This document shows, piece after piece, positions 22,602-33,847 of a DNA stretch of 64,000 nucleotides. A program made the translations under genes and the position numbers. Position 1 is the first letter of the stretch, and every line of letters begins with the position of its first letter. Source of the DNA: Volutella citrinella (taxonomy: Eukaryota > Ascomycota > Sordariomycetes > Hypocreales > Nectriaceae); assembly GCA_034401135.1 (NCBI GenBank), contig JAWZSP010000005.1:124001-188000 (forward strand), read 5' to 3'. The notes beneath the pieces are model-generated. The model worked only from the letters and a program-made list of their open reading frames with translations. It searched no databases and was not told the origin of the DNA.

Positions 22602-24843
22602 GGACAGAAATGATTAGTTAGAGCCGGACTCTCGACAAGAGAAGAGAAGAATGCGAAACTGGTCTTGCTGACAATGATTACTTGGAAGGGGGCTTGCATG
22701 GACACTCTGCGACGACCTTTAAGACATTGTCAGCAATCCAGCGCTGCGCAACAGAATAGGGAACAATCGTCAGCCGCCTGATTACATCTGGGGCCCAACT
22801 GGCGCAAATCCCGGCAAGCTATTGGCTGTATGACCTGATACCCGGTGGAGTGCGCAAGTTTGCTGGGTATTGAGAGTTGGCTGGCCTAATCTGCTCTATT
22901 TTGAGCACATTGTTGGTTACATCCATGCATCAGCCGTCGCCCCATAAGCTGCCCCCAGCACAGCCAAGGCTCTGCTTTCCGGTCAGCTGTTTGATTGCGT
23001 GGATAAGAGAACGTATTATTTACTTCTCGCAGCTGAATAAATCGATGCTATGAGAGCAAGGTCTGCCTCCGTCGGTCGCAGGGTCCCGGACTGATCTGGT
23101 TGGTGCGATTCCATATCCTGGTTCAAGTTATGGCTTGGGTTCTGCTCTCAAGTTAAACCGCGCGAGCCTAATAGCGCAAATTGGCCCCTGACCAGTCTAT
23201 TGCGTCGTGCTTGGCCGTGGCGCTATTGAGTCCCCCATGTTGATGGAATTCAAACAAAGAAACGAGAGGCAGTGGAACTGACTAGTGCTCTAGGGTAGTG
23301 CTTTGGGTGGACGACGTGATGCTGCTCCAAGGACTGGGAAACAACGCCTGCGCGGACCGCATTAGCTGAAGATGAGGCCCCAAGATTGCAGCGATCTAGG
23401 GAAAGATTATGCATCAGTAGTTGTGTGATGCCAATGTGCAGATTTCGTCAGTCTTGTGGCTGAGAGGCGGGACAAGGCGTCTCGGCTGGAGACAGCAAAC
23501 GCGTGATACGTTGCAGTTGGATGCACAATGCGGCCCCGGTCTGTGTCAGTGAGGCGTCCGAGGCTCTGGGGAGCTAGTTCCAAACTCCACCCACCTACCC
23601 TACCCGTCGGTGGTTTGCCTGTTCGTGCACAGGAAATGGGAGTGGGCTGGTGGGTGCTGGTCCGTCCTCTGCGTCCTGATAAATTGAACACCCATATCTG
23701 CACTGCACTACCATTTGCATCCACATTATTATGTCAAAGGTGCGTGCACATGGCCGATGTTACATCATCCAATGCATAAAATACCAGTCTAGATGCAAGT
23801 CTGCGGTCGCCGTAATGATAGACTCGTGTAGAAACTGCATGTGCTCGGGGTGCCAGCAGGGAAGAGGATCTCTTGTCCTTCAAAGTCATGTTTGTACAGA
23901 CCAATAGGGAGATGGTTGGCGGTCAGACATTTGGAGGTGGCTTGCATCGTAAGATTAACTGGCTCAAACTCGCTCCAAAGCCTCTCAAGGGGGGACGCTC
24001 GGGTACAGCCGAGCGATGGACGGTGGCCCGGCCCATTGTGGTGCCAAGGATCTGCCTGTCCACTAAGAAAATTAGCTCAGCGTGGGGAGGGATGGGTGGA
24101 GGGCGGGCTGCTCCGTGCGTGCTCCGCAGATCCTGCTAAAATTAACATGGTATCGTGTGCGGGTGTGCAAAGCAAAGCAAACAAACAGCTCCAGTGCCAC
24201 CCGGGTAATAATGTTTGTTCACCAGTAACGCGGCAGTGCACACTGCATATTCCTACGTTAAGTGCTAGTGTTGTACATTTATTTCCCCCAAGATGATGCT
24301 GGACTACTGCTACATGTACTGAAATGTTTGGCCATAATTCCACTGGTACACATCTTGGCCAAGACAACACACGTCATCTGGCGCGTTGGTGGTGGCTGGT
24401 ACGTTACAGCAGCACATCTGATTTGTAGATTCTATCCCGTATTTGCGCATCCATCCGGCATGTACGTCCTGCGTGCAGCCACCCTGCGTGACCCTGGTAC
24501 ATGCTCACGAGCAGATTTCGGGCCCGCGCTCTGACGGCATGATATACGCACCCCCCCTTGTAGTTCATTCCTTTCAGCTATGTCAAGCTATCTGATAGCA
24601 TGTCCTAGCCGGGCCATTGCTTTGCGTAGTCTACTTCAAGCTAATCACTCTCAGCTCCGTTCGAGAGGTCGTCGATTTGAGCTGCCTCGATTTCCTGGTC
24701 AAAAGAAGTCACTTGTGGCTTGAGCCTTGGGTCCATCTTTGTTGGTGCTCTCCACATGCTGCATCACGACAGACCGTACGCCTCGTCTTTTAGACTCTCT
24801 GTCTCACCGTCTTTGACCACAAAGGTGGCCCCTCTTGCCCGAC
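22602..24843. other. Long intergenic region between the divergent MFS and ICS-PDR genes
   Basis: About 2.2 kb with no exon, RNA gene or transposon relic that I can support. Short open frames on both strands (for example 23528-23779 and 23841-24296) lack family features and have low-complexity composition. The region presumably holds both promoters. A 13-bp palindrome containing a GATA core lies at 24587-24599. Confidence 0.5.
24587..24599. promoter_or_regulatory. GATA-containing palindrome upstream of the ICS-PDR gene
   Basis: GCTATC-T-GATAGC is a perfect 13-bp palindrome 245 bp before the ATG. It contains ATCTGATAG, which matches eight of nine bases of the SreA/Fep1-type iron-GATA consensus ATCWGATAA. 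Function is inferred only. Confidence 0.35.
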
Positions 24844-27800
24844 ATGAACCATCTACACGATGCAGCCATAACGGCCATGCCAACCTATGATTCAGAACAA
24901 TGTACCCCACCGGCTACGGACGCAGGTGGCTCAACTAACACGTCCCATTCCGATGGCACCACTGGACAAACCGAGTCCTCCATTGAGGAATCCGCTGCTA
25001 CCGATCCTGCTACCGAGACCCCGTTCCCGCCTATATTCTCTGAAACCTCTGTCGAAATCTTAGAAGTCATTTTCGACTATGCGCTGAATAAGTTCAGTGA
25101 CACGAAAGAGAGACTGGAGGCCGGCAGGCCAAAGTTCTTGACTGTCATTGACAAGTTTGTGGCTGCCGGGACTCCAGTGCAAATGTGTCTTCCAGCCTTC
25201 CCATTCAAATCGGCAAACAAGGAATACAAGGTTTTTGGTATCCTGCCCGATAAGGCTGAAGAACTCGCACTTGGACGACTGAATACCATGTGTCTGCGTA
25301 TTGCGGAGGTTTATTCCCCCGGTGCGAAATGTACCATCATCTCAGATGGCATTGTCTACAACGGTTGGTTTGGCTGACCGGGGAAACTTCGACGCCTGGG
25401 CTAATCCTTCCCTCCAGACTTATTGAGCATTTCGGATCGCGATACTTGGGCTTACGGAGAAAGCATACGAGCGATGGCTGTGCGACATGGCTTCGAACAC
25501 ATCGGATTTTCTCGAATTCGCGACCTGGGCGACTTTCCCATGCCGGCGGAGACGAAAGAGATTGCGTACGTCGCCAACGCAACCAACTTCCGGCGCCTCC
25601 TTTTCAACCGTTTCGGCAAGGACGACATCGACATCGACCAAGAGATTGCCACCAATGCCGATACCAAGATGACCTATCTTGGATACTGTAGGTTCCTGGA
25701 GTCGGACCTCAAGTACATCTTTCCACTTGGCGATGGGAGGACCAGCAACGCGTATAAGCGAGATGTGAAGTATCTCGCCAAGCAAATGTTGATTCGGGGA
25801 TATGTGAGCAACTACCAACACCAGCCCAGCTAGACAGTGTCCAGTGAAACTAATAGGCTATTGCACAGGCATTTGCAGCGGCCGTGAAGCATGCATTCCC
25901 AAATCACTTGCGACTCTCCATCCACCAATCCACCGGCGAGCACAAGATATCTATGAGCTTGCTCGACACAAAGACCGGCTTCACGACCCCATGGCACTGC
26001 AGTGTTTCATTGATGGCGGACGGGGTGTGGATGAGCGCTCCCAAGGGCGAATACGAGAAGAACCCCAACATGAAGATTGTCTACGAGGATGGACGCCCCA
26101 GCTATTTCCAAGAGATCGTGACCGAAGGCAACAGAGACCAGATCCTCAAGCCGCAAGCTATCATGGGTAGGGAAGACCAACCTGAACCGGATCGCGAAAT
26201 CGAGTCTGCGTCGAATGTCCTTTCATCCTTATCAGGGATAGAAGATGAGAAGATTGTTGAAATTGCAAAGTCGCTATCGGCATCCGAGTTTCGAGACGAC
26301 CAGGGTGAACTCATCAATCCCTTTTTCGGATCCAAAAACCCCATGCTGGACCCCAACTCGAGCAAGTTCAAGACTGAAGCATGGCTTCGAGCTGTCATGG
26401 GCATTGCGTCCAAGGATCTAGAGCGGTATCCGAGGGGTATCGCAGGTGTAGCCTACAAAGGCTTATCGGCCCACGGAACAGGAGCAGCATTGGGTTACCA
26501 GAAGACGTTTGGAAACTACCCGATGGAACTGGTGAAACTCGCCAAAGCACTCATCAGTAATGGGATTTCGCCCAAGGTACAGATACTAAAAGACTTTGAT
26601 GGGCTCGTCAAGAGCGGGGAGATGCTGTTGGTTCTTGGACGGCCAGGCAGGCAAGTGTCGGCGACCACTCGAGGTCATCTAATGCTAAATTGTTTACAGC
26701 GGCTGTTCCACATTTCTCAAAACCATCTCTGGAGAGACAGACGGTTTCCATGTGGGAGAGGACTCATATTTGAACTTTCAAGGCATCCCAAAAGAAAGCA
26801 TGCACAGAGATTTCAGAGGGGAATGCATATACCAAGCCGAGGTTGATGCACACTTCCCACAGCTGACAGTGGGCCAGACGCTTGAATTCGCTGGCAATGC
26901 AAGAGTATGTTTATTAGCCTGGTTGTTTAAACAATTGACTAATCTTCATAGGCTCCGAGAACCTTACTGCCTGGCGTTACTCGAGATGTATTTCAGCGTA
27001 CCCCGTGATTCGATGTTGGGTCAACTAACTCTCTTCTTAGATGTACGTAACGCATCTCCGTGACGTCGTTTTGGCAGCTTTCGGTCTAAGCCATACTATC
27101 AACACGATTGTAAGATGGAAATTCTGTTCCTTTGTTCCTGAACTCAGCTGACATATCCAAGGTTGGCAACGACTTTGTCCGAGGAGTCTCAGGTGGAGAA
27201 CGAAAGCGTGTGAGCATTGCAGAAGCGTAAGCAAGGCCAAACCAACCTGATGGCTCTGCTGATCAACCATACTGACATGACCACTCTACCGTAGGGCAAT
27301 TGGCGGTAGTACCTTGCAATGTTGGGACAACAGCACACGTGGACTCGATAGTGCGACGGCCTTGGAGTTCGTCCGAACCCTACGAACCTCGGCAAAACTG
27401 ACCGGAACAACGGCGCTGGTGACAGTCTATCAGGCCTCACAGTCCATCTATGATGCAAGTTTCGATTTTTTTTTGGTGACAAGTGCCTCTACTGACATGT
27501 GAAAAGACCTTTGACAAAGTTTCCGTTCTCTACGAAGGCCGTCAAATCTACTTTGGAGACACACGCGCCGCAAAGGAATTCTTTGTAGACATGGGCTTTG
27601 AGTGCGCCCCTCGACAGACAACAGCGGACTTTCTCACATCCTTAACAAATGCATCAGAGCGACGGATCCAGCCAGGCTTCCAAGGGAAAACCCCGTCTAC
27701 CCCAGATGAGTTTGCCACCGTCTGGAAACAGAGCAAGGAATGTGCACAGCTATATCGTGAGATTGACCAATTTGACAAAGAATATCCCCTCGGGGGACCG

Positions 27801-30800
27801 CAGCTGGAAGCATTCAAAAAGTCCCGAGAAGCCGTCAAGGCAACATCGCAGTACGTACTCATTAACTCCCAACTTAGTTGCATCGATGCCCAGCAGAAAT
27901 AACCAAGGACAAATTTAGGCGCACGAGATCACCGTACATGCTCTCCGTCTCGCAACAGATATGGCTTTGTGTTCGGAGAGGCTTCCAGCGCCTACGCGGC
28001 GATCTGGGAATCGTCGTCACCGGTGCCTTCTTCAACGCCATCATGGCACTGGTGATTGGAAGTATTTTTTACAACCTACCAAATGATACCAATGCCATCT
28101 ATGGTCGGGGGGCTCTGCTGTTCTTTGCCATCTTGCTGGCGTCCTTTGCGAGTGCGCTTGAGGTCTGTTGTGACTTGTCGTCCAACCACTGTTGCCGGGA
28201 CTCTGCTAATGATGAACCAGATCATGACGCTGTATGCCCAGAGGCCGATTGTCGAGAAGCACACCAAGTATGCTTTCTATCACCCGTTCGCAGAAGGAGT
28301 GGGTAAGTATTGCAGCCCAAGAACCTCTACGTCACCCTTCAGCGAGCTCATTCTTACAAGCTTCCATGATTTGTGACCTACCCAACAAGGTCTTGACGTC
28401 CATTACCTTCAACCTGGTTCTCTATTTCATGACAAACCTGCGCCGTACGCCTAGGCACTTCTTTGTCTTTCTCCTCTTTGCATTTACATGTACTCTGACA
28501 ATGTCAATGTACTTTCGCTGTATTGGCGCATTGTCTCGCTCCCTTCCAGAGGTAATCGGACTTCTGGCCCTTGCTTGTTTACCCAACCTAACAGTCCATA
28601 GGCTCTGGCCCCTGCTTCGATCTTCAGCCTCGCCCTTGCAATCTACACTGGATTCTCCATCCCAATCAAAGACATGGTTCCTTGGTTTCGCTGGCTCAAC
28701 TATCTGAACCCAGTCGCGTATGCCTTTGAAGCACTGATGATCAACGAGGTCAGTATCTGATCAACCGGTTGGGTGTTTGAGTGCTGCTGGCTAACCAATT
28801 TCATCCAGTTCCATGATCGCACTATAAAATGCTCGAGATTTGTTCCTAGCGGCCCGGGATATGGCGAGATTCTTCCCGAAAATAGGATCTGTGTGACGAC
28901 TGGAGCTGCTGCGGGGTCCAGCGTTGTCGACGGAGACACATACCTAGCAGTCAACTTCAACTACCATGCTGATAATCTTTGGCGGTATGTGCCCGCATGG
29001 GGAAGAGATACTGCGCTTTGCTGATGCTTTGGAGCAGAAACTTTGGCATCATGATTGCTTTGATGGTCTTTGGCTGCGCAGTCTATCTAGTTGCCTCCGA
29101 GTACATCTCGGCAAAAAAGTCCAAAGGAGAAATTCTGATCTTTCGCCGAGGCTACGTGCCCCATCTGCAGTCAAAGACTGACGAGGAAGGCTGTGCTTCT
29201 GACAGAGCGACGGCGGACATTTTGACCAACGAGAAGGCAAATGTTCATATTCCAAACGGTCTGCAGAAACAGACGGCAGTTTTCCAATGGAGCGATGTCA
29301 ACTACACCATCAAGATCAAGAAGGAGACGCGCGAAATTTTGAATCAGGTCAACGGATGGGTAAAGCCTGGAACACTGACGGCGCTAATGGTATTTCATTC
29401 TCCTTTGCCAAGTGAGCGGCCGGGATGCTGACAGTTCTTTGTAGGGTGTGACGGGCGCTGGTAAAACCAGCTTGCTCGATGTCTTGGCAAACCGTACAAG
29501 CGTGGGAGTCGTCACAGGCGAGCTTCTGGTCAATGGTCGGCTCCGAGATGCAGGCTTTCAACGAAAGACCGGCTATGTCCAGCAACAGGATTTGCATCTG
29601 GCAACGGCCACTGTGCGAGAAACATTAACCTTTAGTGCTCTCCTGCGACAGCCGCGGGCAACTCCACGTGAGCAGAAGCTGGCCTATGTGGAAGAGGTCA
29701 TTGACATTCTCGAGATGAGGCCTTACGCGGATGCGATTGTCGGCATCCCCGGAGAAGGTAACTCTTGCTTCTAGGATCGAATGCAACTTTGGATCCAGGG
29801 TAATTTGCTAATTTCTCGTGCAAGGCCTCAACATTGAACAAAGGAAGCGCTTGACCATTGGAGTTGAGCTTGCGGCCAAGCCTGCCCTTTTGTTGTTCCT
29901 CGATGAGCCTACATCGGGTCAGTCTCATGTCCCAGCAACGACCCACCGCGACGATTCGCTAACCGAGATGCACAATCACAGGCCTAGATAGTCAGACCGC
30001 TTGGTCTATTTGCGCACTCCTCCGGAAGCTCGCAGACAATGGCCAAGCCATTTTGTGTACTATTCACCAGCCATCTGCTCACCTGTTCCAAGCATTCGAC
30101 CGACTTCTGCTTCTCGCCATGGGCGGCAAGACCCTGTATTATGGCGACATCGGCACCTCATCTCAGGTCATGACCAGCTACTTTGAACGAAACGGAGCGC
30201 GTTCATGCAATCCTGGCGAGAATCCAGCCGAGTGGATGCTTGAGATCACTGGGGAGGCTGTTGGATCTGCAGAAACCCAAGATTGGGCCGCCGTCTGGAA
30301 CGATTCCGAAGAACTCAACGCCATCAAGGCTGAACTGTCGCATATAAAGGAAAGTCTTTCCGACCAGCCAGTCTCAGTTGTTGATTCTGGAGACGTCGAT
30401 ACACTGAGGCCATTTGCAGCCTCGTTTCAGACGCAGTTTTCGACTGTGCTCAAGCGAGTGTTCCAACAATATTGGCGCACCCCGTCGTATCTCTATTCCA
30501 AGGTTGCCTTGTGCCTGCTCAGCGTAAGTCTATCATACCATCGCCGCGACGCATCTAATGTTGTCACAGGCCTTGTTCATTGGTTTCTCCTTCTGGCAAA
30601 TGCCAAATTCCCTTCAGGGCTTGCAGAATCAGATGTACGCCATCTTCATGTTGTTGGTCATTTTCACCAACGTCTGTTCACAAATCATGCCTCACTACGC
30701 ATCTCAATGGGCTCTCTACAAGGCACGAGAGAGTCCTTCCAAAACATACTGTTGGCAGGTTTTCGTCCTGTCAAACATGCTTGTCGAGATTCCGTGGAAC

Positions 30801-31613
30801 TCACTCTCGGCCTTTTTGATCTTTGCCTCTTGGTACTATCCCATCGGACTTCGTCGCAATGCACTGGAGGCGAATCAAGGTTCTGAAAGAGAAGGACTCA
30901 TGTTCTTGTACATCCTTGCCTTCTTGAATTTTGCGGGAACATTTACAAATATGGTCATGGCACTCGTGGACTCTGTCGAGGCGGCTGGTAACATAACCAA
31001 CTTGCTACACTCGCTGTCGTTGATCTTTTGTGGGTATGTTCAATGGATCCTCCAAACTCAATGGCCTCTTTGTTTATAAGGCGCGTGCTAACATGCTCGC
31101 AGAGTCTTGGTATCACCCGATGCCTTGCCCGGCTTCTGGATCTTCATGTACAGAGTCTCACCCTTTACCTACTTCTTCTCGGGGGTGCTCTCCGTTGGTC
31201 TTGGCAACTCGCACGTCAAGTGTTCTGCGGAAGAATATCTATACTTCTCGCCGCCGTCGCCGCTGAACTGCTCCGCATACCTCGCGCCCTACATCAACGA
31301 CAAGGATGGTTATTTGACGCCAGAAAGTATGGGTTCAACCACTGAGTGCGTTTTCTGCAGTGGAAATGATACCAATATCTTCCTGAAAAAAGTCAGCGCA
31401 GAATACGGCGATCGTTGGAGAAACTTTGGCATATTTTGCGTTTACATCGTTTTCAACATTGTCGCAGCGGGCGGCTTATTCTGGCTCACCAAAGTCCCCA
31501 AAGGAAAGAAGAGTATGAATTTAGGTGATGGAAAGAAGGAAGCGCAAGAGATATTGCCAATGACGGCCGGGGGTGAGACTGGCATGTCTGCCGACGGTAA
31601 GAGCTCTGGATGA
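24844..31613 (+). CDS. Isocyanide synthase (Dit1/PvcA family) fused in frame to a PDR/ABCG exporter
   Basis: Twenty exons join in frame to 1893 codons: 24844-25363, 25418-25803, 25869-26650, 26700-26904, 26952-26987, 27041-27109, 27162-27226, 27295-27454, 27507-27850, 27919-28162, 28221-28302, 28361-28551, 28602-28748, 28809-28984, 29038-29389, 29445-29757, 29825-29917, 29982-30523, 30570-31033, 31103-31613. Residues about 70-385 are an isocyanide synthase ([61 protein letters not shown]). Such enzymes turn an amino acid into an isonitrile. From about residue 415 a complete PDR pump follows: NBD1 with Walker A GRPGSGCST and [10 protein letters not shown], membrane domain 1, NBD2 with GVTGAGKTS and [12 protein letters not shown], membrane domain 2 ending near the stop. 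No stop separates the two halves. An internal ATG at 26164 could start a separate pump. Two introns are GC-AG. Confidence 0.82.
26651..26699 (+). other. GC-AG intron inside Walker A of the PDR half
   Basis: The exon ends CCAGGCAG and the intron opens GCAAGT; the acceptor is TTTACAG. The join rebuilds [17 protein letters not shown], the standard PDR Walker A region. Without this intron the frame reads into non-homologous sequence. Confidence 0.88.
27455..27506 (+). other. GC-AG intron in NBD1 of the PDR half
   Basis: The exon ends ATCTATGAT, the intron opens GCAAGT and ends GAAAAG. The join gives [19 protein letters not shown], as in other PDR pumps. Confidence 0.85.
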
Positions 31614-31761
31614 ATCAAGGGAGGGAAAGCCATTGGTTGGTTTACTGGAAACAACTAAACATAAAGCCCATTTGGCTGCTTTCAATGTCCGTTCTATGAC
31701 AATCTATACACATTGGCTCAACATGCAGAGCAACTCTCGGATGACCAGTAGTTCCATGAGT

Positions 31762-32835
31762 CTAAATGTGCGGTGCAGAAGCTGCCGCTGGCTTTGAATC
31801 AGACTTCAGCATCCTTCTGAACCAATTGGCCTTTGCCTGGTTGGCCATGTGAATCAAAGGTTCATTAGGGTCATCCAACATGTCAAAACCATGCCAGGCT
31901 CCCGGCCAGATGTGCAGCTCGCACGTAGATCCACCACTCCAAAGCTTCGTAGCATAAGCAACTGCATCATCACGGAAGACCTCGCACTCTCCAACATCAA
32001 CGTAGGCAGGAGGAAGATTTGACAAGTCAGTCTCTCGCCCAGGTGCTTGGTATGACGTCACGCCGTCAGACCCACGTGCATCTCCGAGGATGAGGTCCCA
32101 AATGCTCCGTAGCCATTGACTACTAGCTGGGTTTCCGTGCTCAAACTGCTGGTAAGCCAAGGTGTCGCATCGGTCATCCAGAAGGGGCGAGTAGAGCATC
32201 TGAGCCTTGATGGGAATGGCAGGAGACTTTCTGTCCCGCGCCATGAGGCACGTCGCCGCCGCCAATGCGCCGCCGCCAGACACACCAAACACAACGATGG
32301 CGGCCGGGTCGATTCCCAGGGCCACAGCATTCTCCGAGACCCAAACTAACCCAGCGTAACAATCTTCTGCTGGGGCAGGCGCTCGTGTTTCAGGCGCCAG
32401 GCGGTGCTCAACAGACACAACAACACAGTCAATGCCCTCGAGGAGGTCGATGACTGGGGTCACGGCGGTGAATCTGTCGCCACTGACCATACCACCACCA
32501 TGGATGTGGTACAACGCGGGCCGCGGTGCTTTTGCTGGTTCCTTTGGCGCAAAAACGGACAGGATGACATTGTTGTTGTCCGGGCCGGGAACAGTGTGCT
32601 CTGTGTGGACCAGGTGCGGCTTGTCCTTGATGATTGTTTCGGCATTGAAGATGAATGTGCCATGTGAACAGCATTCGTCGCCACTTGCAACTCCACGCAT
32701 CAAGTCCAAGTCGAACTCTTCCGGGAATGAAGCGGAATCCAGCAGGGGTGCGAGACCTGGGTCGTAAATTGGGCGGGGGATTTTGATCCTAGAGTCAAGC
32801 TTCGCAGCCTGCGAGTACGGAAAAGGATATGTCAT
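31762..32835 (-). CDS. Alpha/beta hydrolase, HSL-type (esterase/lipase/deacetylase-like)
   Basis: This is an intronless gene of 357 codons for an alpha/beta-hydrolase of the hormone-sensitive-lipase type. The oxyanion motif HGGG is present (YHIHGGGMVSG, residues about 112-122). The nucleophile serine is in GVSGGGALAA rather than the usual GDSAGG. The acid is probably in DVGECEVFRDD, and the histidine in GAWHGFD. No signal peptide is seen, so it is probably cytosolic. It ends 148 bp from the ICS-PDR stop in convergent orientation. As a member of the putative secondary-metabolite group it could hydrolyse an ester or amide, possibly reversing the acyltransferase encoded at 33848-35310 (inference). 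Confidence 0.88.
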   Translation of the reverse strand: MTYPFPYSQAAKLDSRIKIPRPIYDPGLAPLLDSASFPEEFDLDLMRGVASGDECCSHGTFIFNAETIIKDKPHLVHTEHTVPGPDNNNVILSVFAPKEPAKAPRPALYHIHGGGMVSGDRFTAVTPVIDLLEGIDCVVVSVEHRLAPETRAPAPAEDCYAGLVWVSENAVALGIDPAAIVVFGVSGGGALAAATCLMARDRKSPAIPIKAQMLYSPLLDDRCDTLAYQQFEHGNPASSQWLRSIWDLILGDARGSDGVTSYQAPGRETDLSNLPPAYVDVGECEVFRDDAVAYATKLWSGGSTCELHIWPGAWHGFDMLDDPNEPLIHMANQAKANWFRRMLKSDSKPAAASAPHI

Positions 32836-33847
32836 GATGAAGGCGAGTAAGAGCCAAGAAGGATAAGCTTGGATGATAGTCGCACGCTGCGGCAGATGGC
32901 AGGGAGAAGAACAAGTAGAAATTCGTTTGGCTGCAGGGTGGGTGGTTCAGGCATCTCCTCTCTGCGTTTGAGCGAGCACATTTGATACTACATTACCGCG
33001 CTAGTAAACAAGAACAAGATCCCTCGTGGCTATCAGCTGATCAAGAACAATACGAGCGGAAAACAACACACACGCCTCCCTTGGTCCTAGAACAGCCTTG
33101 TGGCACTGGAACACTTCACCGGTGGTGGGGCTGACGGCGAGGAGGGGCACCCCCCAGTCGAAAAAGCGTGGGGAGGGGCTTGGCTGCATGTAATCTTACT
33201 CGAGGTGAGGTGGTTTGAGGCCATTGTCTTTGTTTGAGAGCATTTACGCCCACCATCCCCATCGAGCCCACCCACGTATGGTACAACCATAATTCCTGGC
33301 ATGGAGACTGACAATGGTCGGAGGAGGCCGAGCCGCCCGACTTTGGTGTTCTAGTGATCGGATTAGGTCTGTTGCCAGGGTGCCATATAATCCTCCGTTG
33401 TGGAACGGCGCATGACTGGCTTTCTTACCTACATTTGTGCGCGCATAAAATCGTCAACTTGCTCACTGCGACGAGGGGTCTGCGTTCAGCGTATCATTCA
33501 GCTGCTGCCACACTGGGCGCCGGCATAGCAATTCCCTTAGGGCGTGAAGGGTGCATAGCCATGTACGTACTTTCTCACGTATTTGCAATGTCCAAGTCCC
33601 CACGGTTCGCCCACGGCCGGCTCTACAGAGCAGACGGGCCAGACGGGACGATACTATATTAGCACCGGACTTGGCCTATTCTCACTCTAGAGCTGCACCA
33701 GACCAGACAATCTCATCCAGCCCCATACTGCTGTTTCGCCCTTTGGTGGGTAATCTTTGAACCTCGCATCCACTACAGCAACTTAAGTACCCCATCATCC
33801 CCATACACACGACTACATCGACGAGAGGCACCGGGAAACTCATAAAA
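32836..33847. other. Divergent promoter region, hydrolase / acyltransferase
   Basis: About 1 kb between two divergent start codons, with no exon or RNA gene. An AT-rich TATA-like element (actatatt) lies near 33653 on the acyltransferase side. Short open frames have no family features. Confidence 0.5.

Noticed and set aside
23407..24534. Several open frames of 80-150 codons in the long intergenic region
   Set aside because: Overlapping on both strands, no family motif, no plausible intron structure, simple composition.
26164..26166. Internal ATG as start of a separate PDR gene, with the isocyanide synthase as another gene
   Set aside because: The isocyanide synthase frame runs into the pump without a stop and the third exon spans both, so a fusion is the simplest reading. 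The alternative is kept as a test in the findings.
26988..27063. Apparent stop codons in NBD1 of the PDR half, suggesting a pseudogene
   Set aside because: Removing the introns 26988-27040 and its neighbours restores [21 protein letters not shown] and all downstream motifs.
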